The notes under the pieces: model-generated
The model's database searches: none
What the model was told of the DNA's origin: nothing
The model's input: the letters and a program-made list of their open reading frames with translations, nothing else
Made by a program: the position numbers and the translations under genes
NCBI GenBank assembly: GCA_007115705.1
Contig: QXEO01001801.1
Span: 270,094 to 334,093, forward strand
Length of the DNA: 64,000 nt
Reading direction: 5' to 3'
Source: Dactylis glomerata
Taxonomy: Eukaryota > Streptophyta > Magnoliopsida > Poales > Poaceae
Part shown: piece by piece, positions 20,518 to 31,683 of the stretch
Layout: each line of letters starts with the position of its first letter
Position numbering within the stretch: position 1 is the stretch's first letter

Positions 20518-22144
20518 TGATATGTCTCAAATGTATCTATAATTTTTGATGCTCCATGCTTGATCTTACACCATTTGCTTAGTGTTTTGTTACACTTCGT
20601 GGCATTTTTATGCATTTTCTGGAACTAACCTATTAACAAGATGCCACAGTGCTAGTTCCCTGTTTTCTGCTGTTTTTGTGTTTCAGAAAAGTTACACATG
20701 AAATATTCTCGGAATTGGACGAAACAAAAGCCGAACCTCCTATTATTTAATGAAGCTTCCAGAAGACCGAAGAGGCGACGGAGGGGGGCCACAGGCCGAC
20801 CACACAGTAGGGCGACGTGGCCAGTCCCTGGCCCGCGCCCCCTATGTGTGAGACCACCCTGGTCCACCTCTGACGCTGCCCCTTTGCCTATAAAGACCCC
20901 CCAACGGGAAAAACCTAAGTACCCGATCAATTTTCTAGAAACTCATCGCGATCCGCCGCCGTCGTCGACCCGAGATTGGGAGGGTCCAGAAGCTCTTCCC
21001 GGCACCCTACCGGAGAGGGGAATCGCCACCGGAGGTCTTCTTCATCGTCATGCTTGCCTCCGGAGCGATGAGTGAGTAGTCTACCTTGGACTGTGGGTCC
21101 ATAGCAGTAGCTAGATGGTTGTCCTCTCCACTATGTGCTTCATGTTTAGATCTCATGAGCTGCCCTACATGATTGAGATCACCGTTATGTAATTCTACAT
21201 GTTTGGTTTGTTGGGATCCGATGAATATTGGTGTTATGATTGAGTTGCTATACTGAAATATATCTTATGTTATCTCTATGTTGTTTATGATCTTGCATGC
21301 TCTCCATTGTTAGTATCTATCTTGGCCGAGTAGTTGCTAGTGACTCCAAGAGGGGGTATTTATGCTCGATAGTTGGGTTCATGCCTCTATTTAATCTGGG
21401 GGAGTGACAGAAACCTCTAAGGTTGTAGATGTGCTGTTGCTACTAGGGAGAAAACAACATTCATATGCTCGAGAGCATATGCTTTGTTTACATTACATAC
21501 TTTGCTTAATGCAATTATCTGTTGTTTGCAACTTAATACTCATGGGGTGTTCGGATGATATCCCCGTGGGTGGATTATTAGTCATAGATGCAGTTGGATG
21601 GCGGTCTATGTATTTTGTTGTAATGCCCAGAGTAAATCGCATAGTGATCTTCTTGACATATCACGTTATCTTTATTCTATCAATTGCCCAACTATAATTT
21701 GTTTACCCAGCATGTGCTATTTATCTTATGGAGAGACACCACTAGTGAACTGTGGACCCTGGTCCTATTTCCATCATATTGCTATCACCTGTTTACTTTA
21801 CTCGCACTGTTTACTTTACTCGCATAATTCTACTGTTTTCCACTCGATACGCTCATACCCTTTGTTTCAAGCAAACCGGTGAGATTGACAACCTCATCGT
21901 AAGTTGGGAACAAAGTACTTGGTTGTGTTGTGTGCAGGTTCCACGTTGCTGCTCACAAAGCAAAGCTTGAACGAGGCGCCTTATAAATTGGTCGGAGCTG
22001 TCGCGAAGCTTGCAAGCATCACCTTCAGTCGTATTGGCTTTTTCTTCTTTAAATGATAAACCTTGGTTTCTAACTGAGGGAAAAACTTGCTGTTGTGCTC
22101 ATCATACCTTGCGCTTGGGGTTCCCAACTGCCTGGCCATAATCA
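20518..22144 (+). repeat. 3' LTR of the gypsy element (about 1.6 kb)
   Basis: It starts TGATATGTCTCAAATGTATC, carries the TATA box TATAAAG at 20889-20895 and ends in ...GGCCATAATCA; the exact end is blurred by an ATC repeat to 22153. It is close to the LTR at 6533 over most of its length, but the stretch at about 21945-22045 differs strongly from the corresponding 7965-8065. Confidence 0.8.
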
Positions 22145-22413
22145 TCATCATCAACTACACGCCAGCCATCAGCCATCCCTGATGCATCGAAGCAGTTGAA
22201 CCAGATCGCAAAAGGCAGCAGCGGCAGAGATGCTAGGACCGAGACCGCCTAAAAAAGGAGGAGTGGCACCCCACTGCCGCCGTCCGCCTGAGGCATCCTC
22301 TGGCGGTGGCAGGGTGAGCAGGGAGGCGGTAAAGAGCTTATGTGGGTGGCGGCGGGGGTGCCTCATCTAGCAGTGCATTACTTATAGTACAGTGTGGCCA
22401 GGAAAAAACTTGG
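22145..22413. other. Unassigned GC-rich spacer
   Basis: It begins with an (ATC) microsatellite. The 65-codon minus ORF at 22169-22366 has no recognisable domain. Confidence 0.3.
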
Positions 22414-22820
22414 CTGAGCAGCATCTCACCTATACCCCCTACTGTTTAAGATTTGTTTTTTTATATCTCCTAAACTATATAACATACGGACTTGAAACTT
22501 TGCAGGTCACTGTAATATTGTAACTAGAATGTGGAAAAAATGGTTCAGATTTTTTTTGTGAAATTTAATTTTTTTGAATATTAACATTCAACAAAAATTA
22601 TTTTAAAAAGTATATATATACTATCATAAAAATCCCGAACTATTTTCCCAAATCTATCTCAAATGTTTCAGTGAACTGCCAAATTTTAGATTCAAAAATT
22701 GTATAGAGTGAGAGATATAAAAAAGAGAAGTTGTTAGAGAGGGCCAAAAATAGGCCAGCATGGATCTTGATGCACCAATTAACAGCCCAGATATAGAGGT
22801 GTAGGTGAGATGGTGCTCAG
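22414..22820. mobile_element. MITE with CTGAGCA-CATCTCACCTA termini, 407 bp
   Basis: The left end CTGAGCAGCATCTCACCTAT pairs with the right end, whose reverse complement is CTGAGCACCATCTCACCTAC. The interior is very AT-rich and non-coding. I could not identify a target duplication, so the superfamily is open. Confidence 0.65.
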
Positions 22821-23295
22821 AAAATGCACTCTCGTGTGGCCAGCCAGATGCATGTACGAGATTCGGAAATGAAATCAAGTGTATCATTTGGCTTTTATTT
22901 TAGAGATATGCATCTAAGCCGAGAGCAAGGAAAAGAGCAACGAGTGAACCATGCGGGCTGGCTGTCTGTTAGAGCATCTCTAGCAGAGCCCGTAAAAGGC
23001 CCAAAACCGAAAAATAACCGCCAGTTTACGGGTTCGGGCCGAAAAATGGCGCCGATCAGTGACCGTAAACGAGCGAAAACTCCGTATTTGTAGGGGCCGA
23101 CGGAGCGAACCGAACACAGCCCGAACACAATCCCTACTTTGCGCGCGAGGGAAGTTTCAGCTCCTCCCAACCGCCGCCGCCGATCTGTGCGCCCTCACCT
23201 TCCTCTGCGCCGCCACCCTTCGATTTGTCCCCGATGAGTCTTGAATCGACCCTGCCGGCCGCTGTTGCTACCTCGCTGCGCCGCCACCCTCTTCC

Positions 23296-23679
23296 ATGGT
23301 CGTCGGAGCTTCCGCCGCTCCACCAACCACCCCGGCGACCCCTGCCACCCCTGCGACACCCGCGGAGGAAGCAACGACGGTCTCGGCGACGAGCGGGGTG
23401 AAGCGGCAGCACGCGGGAACGCATGTGGTCCGGCAATCCGGTGCCGCCGCGTCCACCGGTGATGTCTCGGCGGTGGCAACGAAGCCAAAGGCATCCCGTG
23501 CGAGACCGAAGAGTACGGGTCCCAAAAGGATGAAAGTGAAGACGGCGACGAGTCGTGGCGCCCCGCGTCTGGTCCCCTCCCCACCGCCGCCGCCACCGGA
23601 AGCCACCACGAACGTCGCCCACGACGTGCTCGATGATGGGTCAACAAGGTACACCTCGAAATCTTCCTCTGTTTTTTGA
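23296..23679 (+). CDS. Hypothetical ORF inside the Harbinger element
   Basis: A 127-codon ORF. Residues 5-30 are a low-complexity proline/threonine/alanine run (APPTTPATPATPATPA), followed by a basic segment (KASRARPKSTGPKRMKVKT) that could be a nuclear localisation signal, and a polyproline block. A possible donor AAG|GTACAC at 23647-23654 suggests the real product splices to the segment near 23700-23920 (ASYMEMLDKVNINPLPPFG). Position and composition would suit a degenerate copy of the first ORF of Harbinger elements, a DNA-binding protein, but no diagnostic motif is visible. Confidence 0.3.
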   Translation: MVVGASAAPPTTPATPATPATPAEEATTVSATSGVKRQHAGTHVVRQSGAAASTGDVSAVATKPKASRARPKSTGPKRMKVKTATSRGAPRLVPSPPPPPPEATTNVAHDVLDDGSTRYTSKSSSVF

Positions 23680-24050
23680 TTCCGAGTAGATATTGAGGCC
23701 TCGGTTGATTAGGAACGAGAACGCCTCGTACATGGAGATGTTGGACAAGGTGAACATTAACCCACTCCCTCCGTTTGGCACTGGGATGGGCGGGGACGAA
23801 GGGGAACTGGTGGTGACAATGTGTCTCCAGGAGGTGGTGGCGATGGTGCTGACGGTGGGCCAACCTCGGTTTGATGTCGGCGGTGAGAGGAGATGGGAAA
23901 CTATGAACTGTTTGCTTTGATTGTGTCATTTCATGTCTGCATTATGAACTATGCATGAATTGTTTGCATTTTATTGTGTCGTTTGTTCGATCATATACAA
24001 AAAAAATTCATAAACCCTATTTTTACGGGTTCGGAAGCCGCTAGCGCATA

Positions 24051-24135
24051 ACAGAGCCCGTAAACCAAAACTGTAAAATAGAATATTCAAAAAAATAGAA
24101 TATTCTATTTTACAGTTTTGGTTTACGGGCTCTGT
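24051..24135. repeat. Perfect inverted repeat, 38-bp arms, 9-bp loop
   Basis: The arm at 24051-24088 (starting ACAGAGCCCGTAAACC) is exactly complementary to 24098-24135. The arm start repeats the CAGAGCCCGTAAA found in the element's terminal repeat. Confidence 0.97.
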
Positions 24136-24234
24136 TCTGCGCCAGCCATTTTACGACCCGAATACGCGAGTTCGGTGAACTGAACTCCACTTTTTTAGTT
24201 CGTGTTTTTACGGGCTCTGCTAGAGATGCTCTTA

Positions 24235-24574
24235 GCACGCATAGGCCGTTTGGATGAACACATACAGGTGTAGAGGCGCTGGTCCAGGGGTACTGTACAG
24301 TCGGGCTTCCAGGCAGATCGAAGGATCTAAGCGCATCTCCAACGAACCGACCTAAACGATGTACCACTAATAAAAGGCCAACCTTCACGAAGAGACGTAC
24401 GATCGACACGTGACCGCCGTACCACGTTGCCTCCGCGGATGCGGTTGACTCGCTCGCGCTATGGCTGTAAGTGGACATGGGCTATCCATGGAGTCCCTAA
24501 CCCGTTCCCACTTAATCATGTCCATGGATGACCGCCGTGCACACCGCGTTAATTGGTGATCAGCCGTGGCTAAC
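24235..24574. other. Unassigned spacer
   Basis: Contains GCGCATCTCCAACGAACCGA at about 24331, which resembles the end of a DNA transposon, but no partner is found. No gene. Confidence 0.3.
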
Positions 24575-24962
24575 TGATATCTCATAGGACCAGTTGGGAA
24601 ACCCCAAGAGGAACGTATGATGAGCACAACAGTAAGTTTTCCGTCAGTTATGAAACCAAGGTTTAATCGACCAGTAGGAAAAAGAAATCACTTCTGAAGG
24701 TTGTTGCTAGCTGACTTTGGCAACGGCGCTAGAGAAGGTCTGGTGCGTGGCTTCGGTGCCAGCAGCAACGTGGTATCTGCACACAACACAACCTAAATAC
24801 TTTGCCCCAACTTGCAGTGAAGTTGTCAATCTCACCGGTTTGCTAATAACAAAGGATTAAACGTATGGTGTGGAAAAAGGTATTTGTTTGCGGTAAAGTA
24901 AATAATGCTTGCGGAAAATAAACAGTGCTTGCAGTAGATGATAATATAAAGCATAACAAAAG
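24575..24962 (-). repeat. LTR remnant (3' portion of LTR)
   Basis: Shares with the LTR at 8067-8140 the words GTGCTCATCATAC and CTTGGGGTT (here on minus) and with 7880-7960 the segment CAAACCGGTGAGATTGACAA. The start of this LTR is absent; the junction to internal sequence is near 24962. Confidence 0.7.
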
Positions 24963-25429
24963 TTCGCGAGAGCTTTACCGACTAATTTTCTCATAACAAA
25001 AAAATTTAATTTGAAAGATAGATAAAAGCATGATGAATATACCTGAAATAGCAAATTGCTAATAGGTAGATATGGTGGACACATTGGCACTTTGGTTTTT
25101 GGGAGTTGGATGCACGAGTAGAGATCATACTCAGTACAAATGAAGGCTTGCAAAAGACTGGGAACGACCAACTAAAAGAGCAATTACGGCCATAATCATG
25201 CATAGCGACAAAACATTATTAACCAAAGCATAAAGTGATATCATAAGTCAAAAACCAAATGATCATAGAGGCTTGAGGCGTCTGGTTTAAAGTCAAAACA
25301 TGGTGTAAGCATGCGCCAAGTCAACCTAAATAAAGCATCAAAGGAGAATACCACAATATTATGTTTCTGTATGATAAAAACAACGCATGATTCTTTCAAA
25401 GGCACATTAAGCACTCTCAGTTATTTGAG

Positions 25430-25434
25430 ACAAG
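25430..25434. repeat. Target-site duplication ACAAG (left copy)
   Basis: ACAAG is repeated at 26869-26873, and the sequence across the joined site matches the uninterrupted internal sequence near 10441 of the related element (reverse complement). Confidence 0.92.
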
Positions 25435-26868
25435 TGATACGTCTTAAACGTATCTATAATTTTTGATGCTCCATGCTTGTTTTACACCATTTGCTTCGTG
25501 TTTTGTTTACACTTCGTGGCGTTTTTATGTGATTTCCGGAACTAACCTATTGACAAGATACCATAGTGCCACTTCCCTGTTTTCTACTATTTTGTGTTTC
25601 AGAAAAGCTACACAGGAAATATTCTCGAAATTGGATGAAACAAGTTCAGAAACTCCTATTTTTTCCGGACGGAGGACGAGGACCAAACAGGAGCCGGAGA
25701 GGGGCTAGAGGCTGGCCACACCACAGGGGGGCGCAGCCCAGCCCCTGGCCGCGCCCACCCATGGTGATGCCCCTCTGGTCCACTCCTGACGACGCCCCTT
25801 CGCCTATAAGAAGCCTCCCGACAGAAAACCCTAAAACAATCGGCGAAATTTCTAGAAGAGTTCCGCAGCTCCGCCGTCGCCACCAACGAATTTCGGGGGA
25901 CAGAATTCTCTGTTCCGGCACTCTGCCAGGACGTGGAAGTGCCCCCGGAGCCATCTCCATTGGTCTCTATCGCCGTCTCCGCTGTCTCCATCGATCTCAC
26001 CGCCATCTCCATCAACCTTGATGTCTCCTATGATAAGGAGGGAGTAGTTCTCCCCCGGGGCTGAGGGCTCTACCGGTAGCTATGTGGTTCACCTCTCTCT
26101 CCCATGATGTGATCTTTATGTGATCGTGAGCTTTGTATCTAGTTGAATTGGTAGATGTTATTATTCAGATATTATGCTACTCCCGTGCTTTATTATTGTA
26201 ATCTCCGGAGATACCTTGTATCATGGTGTGAAGGTGACTAGTGTGCGCATCATGTGTATCTTTTTGGTTAATGTCTCTATGAATTGTTGGTGTTTGTTGG
26301 AACCATCTAGTGCGTTCATGGTGATAGTGTAGGACAATCTAGTTTGGGGAAATACGGACTTTGAGGAGTACTTCGTAGCCCTACGCATGATTAGTGTTCA
26401 TTTTCCATTGGAGAATTGTTTAGAGTGGCATATTGATGATAGTATCTATTGGTTCAATTATGTTATATTTGTTGAGAGTGTGTCCACTAGTGAAAGTATG
26501 ATCCCTAGGCCTTGTTTCCAAGCATTTCACACCGTTTCCTTTCAGTTTTGTTACATGTTTGCTCGCAGCGATACTTATTTCAGATTATGTTTACTACTCA
26601 TAACCATCACTACTACTTGTATTTCACTATCTCTTTGCCAAACTAGTGCACCTATACATCTGACAAGTGTATTGGGTGTGTTGGGGACACAAGAGACTTT
26701 CTGTATCGTAATTGCAGGGTTGCTTGAAAGGGATAGCTTTGACGTCCTCCTCCCTGAGTTCGATGAACCTTGGGTGATCCACTTAAGGGAAACTTGCTGC
26801 TGCTCTACAAACCTCTGCACTTGGAGGCCCAACACTGTCTACAAGAATAGATGCGTGCGTAGACATCA
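25435..26868 (+). mobile_element. Solo LTR of the TGATACGTC gypsy family (1434 bp)
   Basis: Starts TGATACGTCTTAAACGTATC, ends ...GCGTAGACATCA, and is bounded by the 5-bp duplication ACAAG with no internal region. A TATA-like TATAAG follows GCC at about 25804. Solo LTRs arise when the two LTRs of an element recombine. The 167-codon ORF near its end (26387-26890) has no domain. Confidence 0.92.
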
Positions 26869-26873
26869 ACAAG

Positions 26874-28066
26874 TCATGCTACAACAATAACTACTAAGCA
26901 TATAATCAAAATAATATCTAGCATGACATGCTAAAGTCTAAGCAAGAGTCTAAACACGCTCCCTTTTGCATCACTATAAGCATGAAATATTTTACTCATT
27001 TCCGAAACCAATCAACCTATTTGAAACAACTCTCAAGGATGAAAAGCAACAAAGACCAGAGGTCTAAACACACCTAGATATAAAGAACTAATAAGTTCTG
27101 AAAAAAATAAAGGTGAAAAACAAACTCTAAACGCGGTACTAGAAAAAGAGAACACTCGTGGAACAATAAGAGTGAAAACTAGAGTGTTCTAGGCAATGAA
27201 AACAGAGTGTGTCTTCTCCAAAAAAAATATGCTAGGGTCCAACCATTTTTTGTAGCAAACAAAAAAAAGAAAACTGAAATTAAAAAAAAAAGACGCTCCA
27301 AGAAAACACATAGCATATGAAGCAATAAAAATATAGTGTCTTCAAAGATGGCCTGATATTTTTGTTGATGAAGAAGAGGGTGCCTTGGGGCATCCCCAAG
27401 CTTTGATGCTTGTACTTATTGGATATTTCTTGGGGTGACATGGGCATCCCCAAGCTTGAGCTTTTGTCCATACTTCATCTCATCTCATCATTCTCCTTTC
27501 CCTACACTTGAAAACTTACTTCATACAAAACTTCACACAATTCTCGTTAGCAACATTAGTGTATACAAGATAGTAGATCCACCTTTGGTTCAGTTTAAAA
27601 TCAAGTACAACACATATTAACACATAAGCTACTGTAGCAACTTATCTCAAAAGTTCCGTGATCAAAAGAACTCAAAAAGAAAGAGATCAAGAGGCAAATG
27701 CAAATAGTGGTAGAAATCTGTCAAAACAGAACAGCAGGTAAATGTTGATTTTTTCGAAAATCTTCTGTTGCTCAAATTGAAAAGTGCAAAAAGTTAGATA
27801 ATAACCTGGGGCATGTGCACAAAAAATAGCATATCAAAACGACTTACTGGGAATTTTCACGAATTTTTTCAGGGACGCGCAGAAATCTATTTTGGGACAG
27901 CAACTTCCCCAAATCTTACCTTCCTCCAATTAGAGGCTATTCTTGGCACCAAAACGAAATAAAAAGGATAAGGAGAGGTTATTACAGTAGTAACAACTTC
28001 CAAGACTCAACAAAATAAAAAGTACTGAAAAAAAAACATTGGGTTATCTCCCAAGAGTGCTTTTCT
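26874..28066 (-). other. Non-coding interior of the rearranged gypsy element
   Basis: Reverse complement of about 9200-10440. Purine motifs AAGCTTGGGGATGCC occur on minus twice, near 27385-27405 and 27447-27463. No gene. Confidence 0.6.
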
Positions 28067-29110
28067 TTAACGCCTTTGAGCTAGGCTCAGTAATTTGAGA
28101 AGATGCTCACATAAGAAATATGAATTGAAGAAAAAGAGAGCATCAAGGAGAAAATATGAAACACATTTAAGTCTAACCCACTTCCTATGCGTAGGAATCT
28201 TATAAGAAAATAAATCAAAGAAGCACATAGTAACAAGCATGGGTAGATAAAACAAGAGCAACTTCGGAACTTTCAATATAAAGAGAGGTGTTTTAGTAAC
28301 ATGAAAATTCCAACAACCATATTTTCCTCTCTCATAATAATTTTCAGTAGCATCATGGACAAAATCAACAATATAAATATCACACAAAGCATGTTTTTCA
28401 TGATCTGCAGGCACACAATCCATATCAAGCTCCAAAATAGTGGGATCATCACAATTATTAATATAACACTCATCCTCCTTTGGTATTCATGGAGGGCGAT
28501 CAAATAAGGTATTAGTTAAAGAGTTACTCTTATTGGGAGGTAGACATGGGTAGCTCCATTCTTCCTCCTCTTGATCATCTAATGAGCTTCCAGTTTCAGC
28601 AATTTCTTTTTCCATAGGCTCCTGTAAGGCATTAGTCTCTTCCGTTGGCGGAGAGCATCTATTAAGATATTTAAGAATATAGTCATTTTCTTCCTTGTAA
28701 TTATCAAAGCAAAATTTATGTATATCATAAACCTCATATTTATAAGGTGCATCATCCGTATTTTCAAGCAAATAAGCAAGTTTGAATGCATCCTTCCAAG
28801 CAATAAATTCTTCAATTTGTTCCACATCATTAAAGTCATAATTTCCCTTAACATAAGAAGATATGGTAACATTATCATTATACTCACATTGAAAAGGGAT
28901 GTGTTTATACCTCCTACAGCAATAAGATCTATCAAAGCAATAAGTAACATTATAAGTAGAGCACACGTTTCTAGCAATGATATACAATTTATTAATTTGT
29001 TCCTATAAGTGTTTCCCTTTTTGTGACAAGCGGTGTTCCTTATAGTAATTTTGTTGTTCTTCCGTGAACCCACCTTGCCAATAAGATCTAGTTTCAAAGA
29101 AATCAACCAT
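28067..29110 (-). pseudogene. Element-specific ORF of the gypsy element, two stops
   Basis: From ATG 29110 on the minus strand (MVDFFETRSYWQGGFTEEQQ) one frame of 348 codons runs to 28067, broken by a TAG near 29006 and a TGA at 28489-28487 (where a tryptophan codon would fit, FDRPP-stop-IPKEDECY). The C-terminal part has a cysteine/histidine-containing stretch (NFHVTKTPLFILKV) and a hydrophobic, probably membrane-spanning segment (LLLFYLPMLVTMCFFDLF). It is not a standard gag, protease or polymerase, and I do not know its function. It occupies the place that gag-protease has in the related element at 8330. Confidence 0.55.
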
Positions 29111-29278
29111 TGATAGAAAACATGATAAAGTAAGACAATAACAGACCAACAAAAATAACAACTATAGTAGGCATAATTTTTTTTGTATTTTTGATAAACA
29201 CGAAGCAAACAAAATAAAGTAAAGAAACTAAGCAAAATAATAACAAAGTAAAAATAGACACACATAATGCGCACACTG

Positions 29279-30068
29279 TCACCTTCACATCATGGTACAA
29301 GGTGTCTCCGGAGATTACAATAATAAAGCATTTGAGTAGCGTAATAGGTGAAGAACAACATCTATCAATTCAACTAGATATAAAGCTCATGATCACATAT
29401 AGATCACATCATGGGAGAGAGAGATGAACCACATAGCTACCGGTAGAACCCTTAGCCCCGGGGGAGAACTACTCCCTCCTCATCATCGGAGACAGCAACA
29501 ACAATGGAGATGGCAGTGAAGTCGATGGAGATGGCTGTGGAGTCGATTGAGATGGCTCTAGGGGCAATTCCCCATCCCAGCAGGGTGCCGGAACAGAGAC
29601 TTCTATCCCCCAAACTTTGTCGGCGATGGTGGCGGTGTTGTGGAACTTTATCTGGGAAAACGCTGATTCATTTAGGGTTTTTGCGTCGGAGGGATTATAT
29701 AGGCGGAAGGGCGATTTCATAGGGCGGAGCAGGGGGCCACACCACCTGGTGGCGCGGCCAGAGGGGGGCGCGCCACCCTATTGTGTGCCTGCCTCCTGGC
29801 CCCCCTTTGTCTCCCCTTTGGACTCCGTGTCGTATCGGGAAAAATAGGAACTTCAGGCTTTGTTTCGTCCAATTCCGAGAATATTTCCTATGTAACTTTT
29901 TTGAAATACAAAAACAGCAGAAAATAGGAACTGCCACTGTGGCATCTTGTTAATAGATTAGTTCCGGAAAATGCATAAAAACGCCATGAAGTATAAACAA
30001 AACATAAAGCAATTGGTGTAAAACAAGCATAGAGCATGAAAAATTATAGATACATTTGCGACATATCA
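29279..30068 (-). repeat. LTR remnant (5' portion of LTR)
   Basis: On minus it starts at 30068 with TGATATGTCGCAAATGTATC and follows the solo LTR at 25435 to about its position 26240, where the join to internal sequence occurs. ATGGAGATGG-type trinucleotide repeats at 29500-29560 belong to the LTR. Confidence 0.75.
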
Positions 30069-30349
30069 GCTGCCTCCTGGCCCCTCTCCGTCTCTCCTCT
30101 GGACTCCGTCTTTGTGTCAGGTAAATAGGAACTTTGGCTTTCGTTTCGTCCAATTCTGAGAATATTTCCTGTGTAACTTTTCTGAAACACAAAAACAACG
30201 GAAAATAGGAACTGGCACTGTGGCATCTTGTTATTAGGTTATTCTAAAAAATGCATAAAAATGCCATGAAGTGTAAAAAAAACATAAAGCAATTGGTGTA
30301 AAAACAAGCATGTAGCATCAAAAATTATAGATACGTTTGCAACGTATCA
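30069..30349 (-). repeat. Second truncated LTR start of the same family
   Basis: On minus it begins at 30349 with TGATACGTTGCAAACGTATC and stops after 281 bp against the end of the neighbouring LTR, giving two LTR beginnings side by side in the same orientation. Confidence 0.8.
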
Positions 30350-31428
30350 CTAACCCACTGCACAATTTAGCCCACCTGTTGTTTTCTTCTGTAAACCGCT
30401 CGTTCTGAAAACACGGAAACAAACTGATGGACTTTGCCACGCCAAGCCCCTCCGTTTGCGTTGACCATAGTAGCAGGAAACGGGGCCGACGCCTGGTTCC
30501 ACGATCCCGAGTCGATCTTCCCGGATTGAGGGTCGGGAACGATGGCGGGTCGACGCGGGTCGATGAACGGGTCACGACCCGTTCCATCTGAGCTGACTCC
30601 AAGCAACTACCCAATATTTTCAAGGAAAAATCACAGGAGCACATGCCAGGAATCTTGTTGTAGTCCACTGCTCCGGCCACGCGTCGTATGAGTATTTGTC
30701 GTTCCGCGTAGGCCGGCGGCCGACTGGATGGTCGCAGTCTCACGCCACCGTCGCACTTTGGCCTAACCTGCTTTGTCCCTCACTGCATGCTCGCCTGGGT
30801 ATGGCTGGAGGCACGGCTTGAGTCCGAGGGACGGGTGGAATCTCTGGTCTGGGCTACAAATTAAGAATCTGCCCTTTTGGCTTCCTAGGGAAGAAGAAGA
30901 TAGAATAGAATGCTAGGGAGTAGGGAGAGATGCCGCGTTCGCTTCTTGTAATCGGGAGTCAACTGACGTGGTATCGGCCCCGCTAGTGCTGACTTATGGG
31001 CCAATATTTTTAATTATTACAATATTATATTGTATATATACTTTTATCCCTTGCCAAAAAAATTAATTTACTGACTTGTAGTTGAATTTTGGGGGGAATA
31101 TTTATCTCCACCAATTTTTTCAACCCAAAATTAAGTGGATCCCGACCCTCGTTCCAAATTGGTGTACCACAGATGTATACCCCTTGTTGACCTTCATTTC
31201 TTGGGATGACGATCCTCAATCCTCGACCCCGTTCCTCGACCCAGTCGACTCGGATTTCTGGCAACTATGGCGTTGACAGCCGTGGCCGCAGCCAATTGCA
31301 GATGAGCGACGGACTGACCATCCAAGTTGCCAGCGCGTAGGGTGGCGGGTCCGGGGGAGTGCCGCCTCACCAGATGAGGAGGAGCAGACCACCTCGTCTC
31401 GTCTATAGGAAGTGTGTGCTTTAAGCAC
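30350..31428. other. Intergenic, no recognised gene
   Basis: Mixed composition, short ORFs without domains, and no terminal repeats that I can pair. Confidence 0.4.
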
Positions 31429-31563
31429 TGTTTGAGAGAAGCTAATCAAACGGCTCATGAGCTTGCTAGAGCTAGCTTCCATAGTAAAAGTTCGTGTAAT
31501 TGGGACGATGTGCACCCTAGTTTTATTCTCAACTGTCTCCTGAATGATGTAACTGAACTTTGA
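31429..31563 (+). pseudogene. C-terminal end of a LINE RNase H domain (5'-truncated)
   Basis: The frame reads REANQTAHELARAS, then SCNWDDVHPSFILN and NDVTEL-stop. This is the ending of the RNase H-like domain (RVT_3 type) at the C-terminus of plant LINE ORF2 proteins and related domesticated proteins: R.AN..AH.LAR, then W...PSFI...L..D. Only about 44 residues remain, upstream sequence does not continue the domain, and a 3'-UTR-like segment and an A-tract (31676-31683) follow, which fits a 5'-truncated LINE copy. Confidence 0.5.
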
Positions 31564-31683
31564 TTGAAGCAGCAAGTTTATGACGCACTCTTTTCCTTAC
31601 CAGGGTACCTAAGGGGACTGGAAGATTTTAATAAGGCGGCTTGCTTGCTTAATATATACATTGCTTATTTTTTTTAAAAAAAA
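31564..31683 (+). other. LINE 3' UTR-like sequence ending in an A-tract
   Basis: Contains AATAAGGCGGCTTGCTTGC and a T8A8-like end (31668-31683). Consistent with the end of the truncated LINE. Confidence 0.4.

Larger units (their letters stand above)
6533..22144 (+). mobile_element. Defective Ty3/gypsy element with long LTRs, split by a CACTA insertion
   Basis: Two plus-strand LTRs (6533-8167 and 20518-about 22144) of one family enclose a tRNA-Asp-type primer site, a decayed gag-protease region, long non-coding sequence and a polypurine tract. No reverse transcriptase or integrase is seen, so the element depended on others. The five bases before the left LTR (AGCTC, 6528-6532) are not repeated after the right LTR, and the LINE does not resume there. 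The two LTRs may therefore come from different copies joined by recombination, or the right flank was lost. A CACTA element of about 8.4 kb occupies the interior. Confidence 0.75.
22972..24231. mobile_element. PIF/Harbinger element, 1260 bp, with internal hairpin
   Basis: Termini are GAGCATCTCTAGCAGAGCCC on the left and its complement on the right, flanked by TTA at 22969-22971 and 24232-24234. The interior carries a GC-rich coding remnant and a perfect inverted repeat near the right end. No DDE transposase is seen. Confidence 0.88.
24575..30068 (-). mobile_element. Rearranged minus-strand gypsy element interrupted by a solo LTR
   Basis: From left to right on the plus strand: the last part of an LTR (24575-about 24962, ending CCTATGAGATATCA on minus), internal sequence (about 24963-25434), an inserted solo LTR, more internal sequence (26869-about 29278) and the first part of an LTR (about 29279-30068). 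The polypurine-tract side and the primer site are both missing, so at least two deletions fused internal sequence to LTR sequence. The interior matches the element at 6533-22144 from its 9200-10900 region, but its ORF is different. Confidence 0.75.

Noticed and set aside
26387..26890. 167-codon ORF in the solo LTR
   Set aside because: It ends past the LTR border in unrelated sequence, so it cannot be an element gene; no domain.
28579..29274. 231-codon minus ORF
   Set aside because: It overlaps in another frame the better-supported element ORF (28067-29110), and its isoleucine/leucine/asparagine-rich composition looks like a shadow frame.
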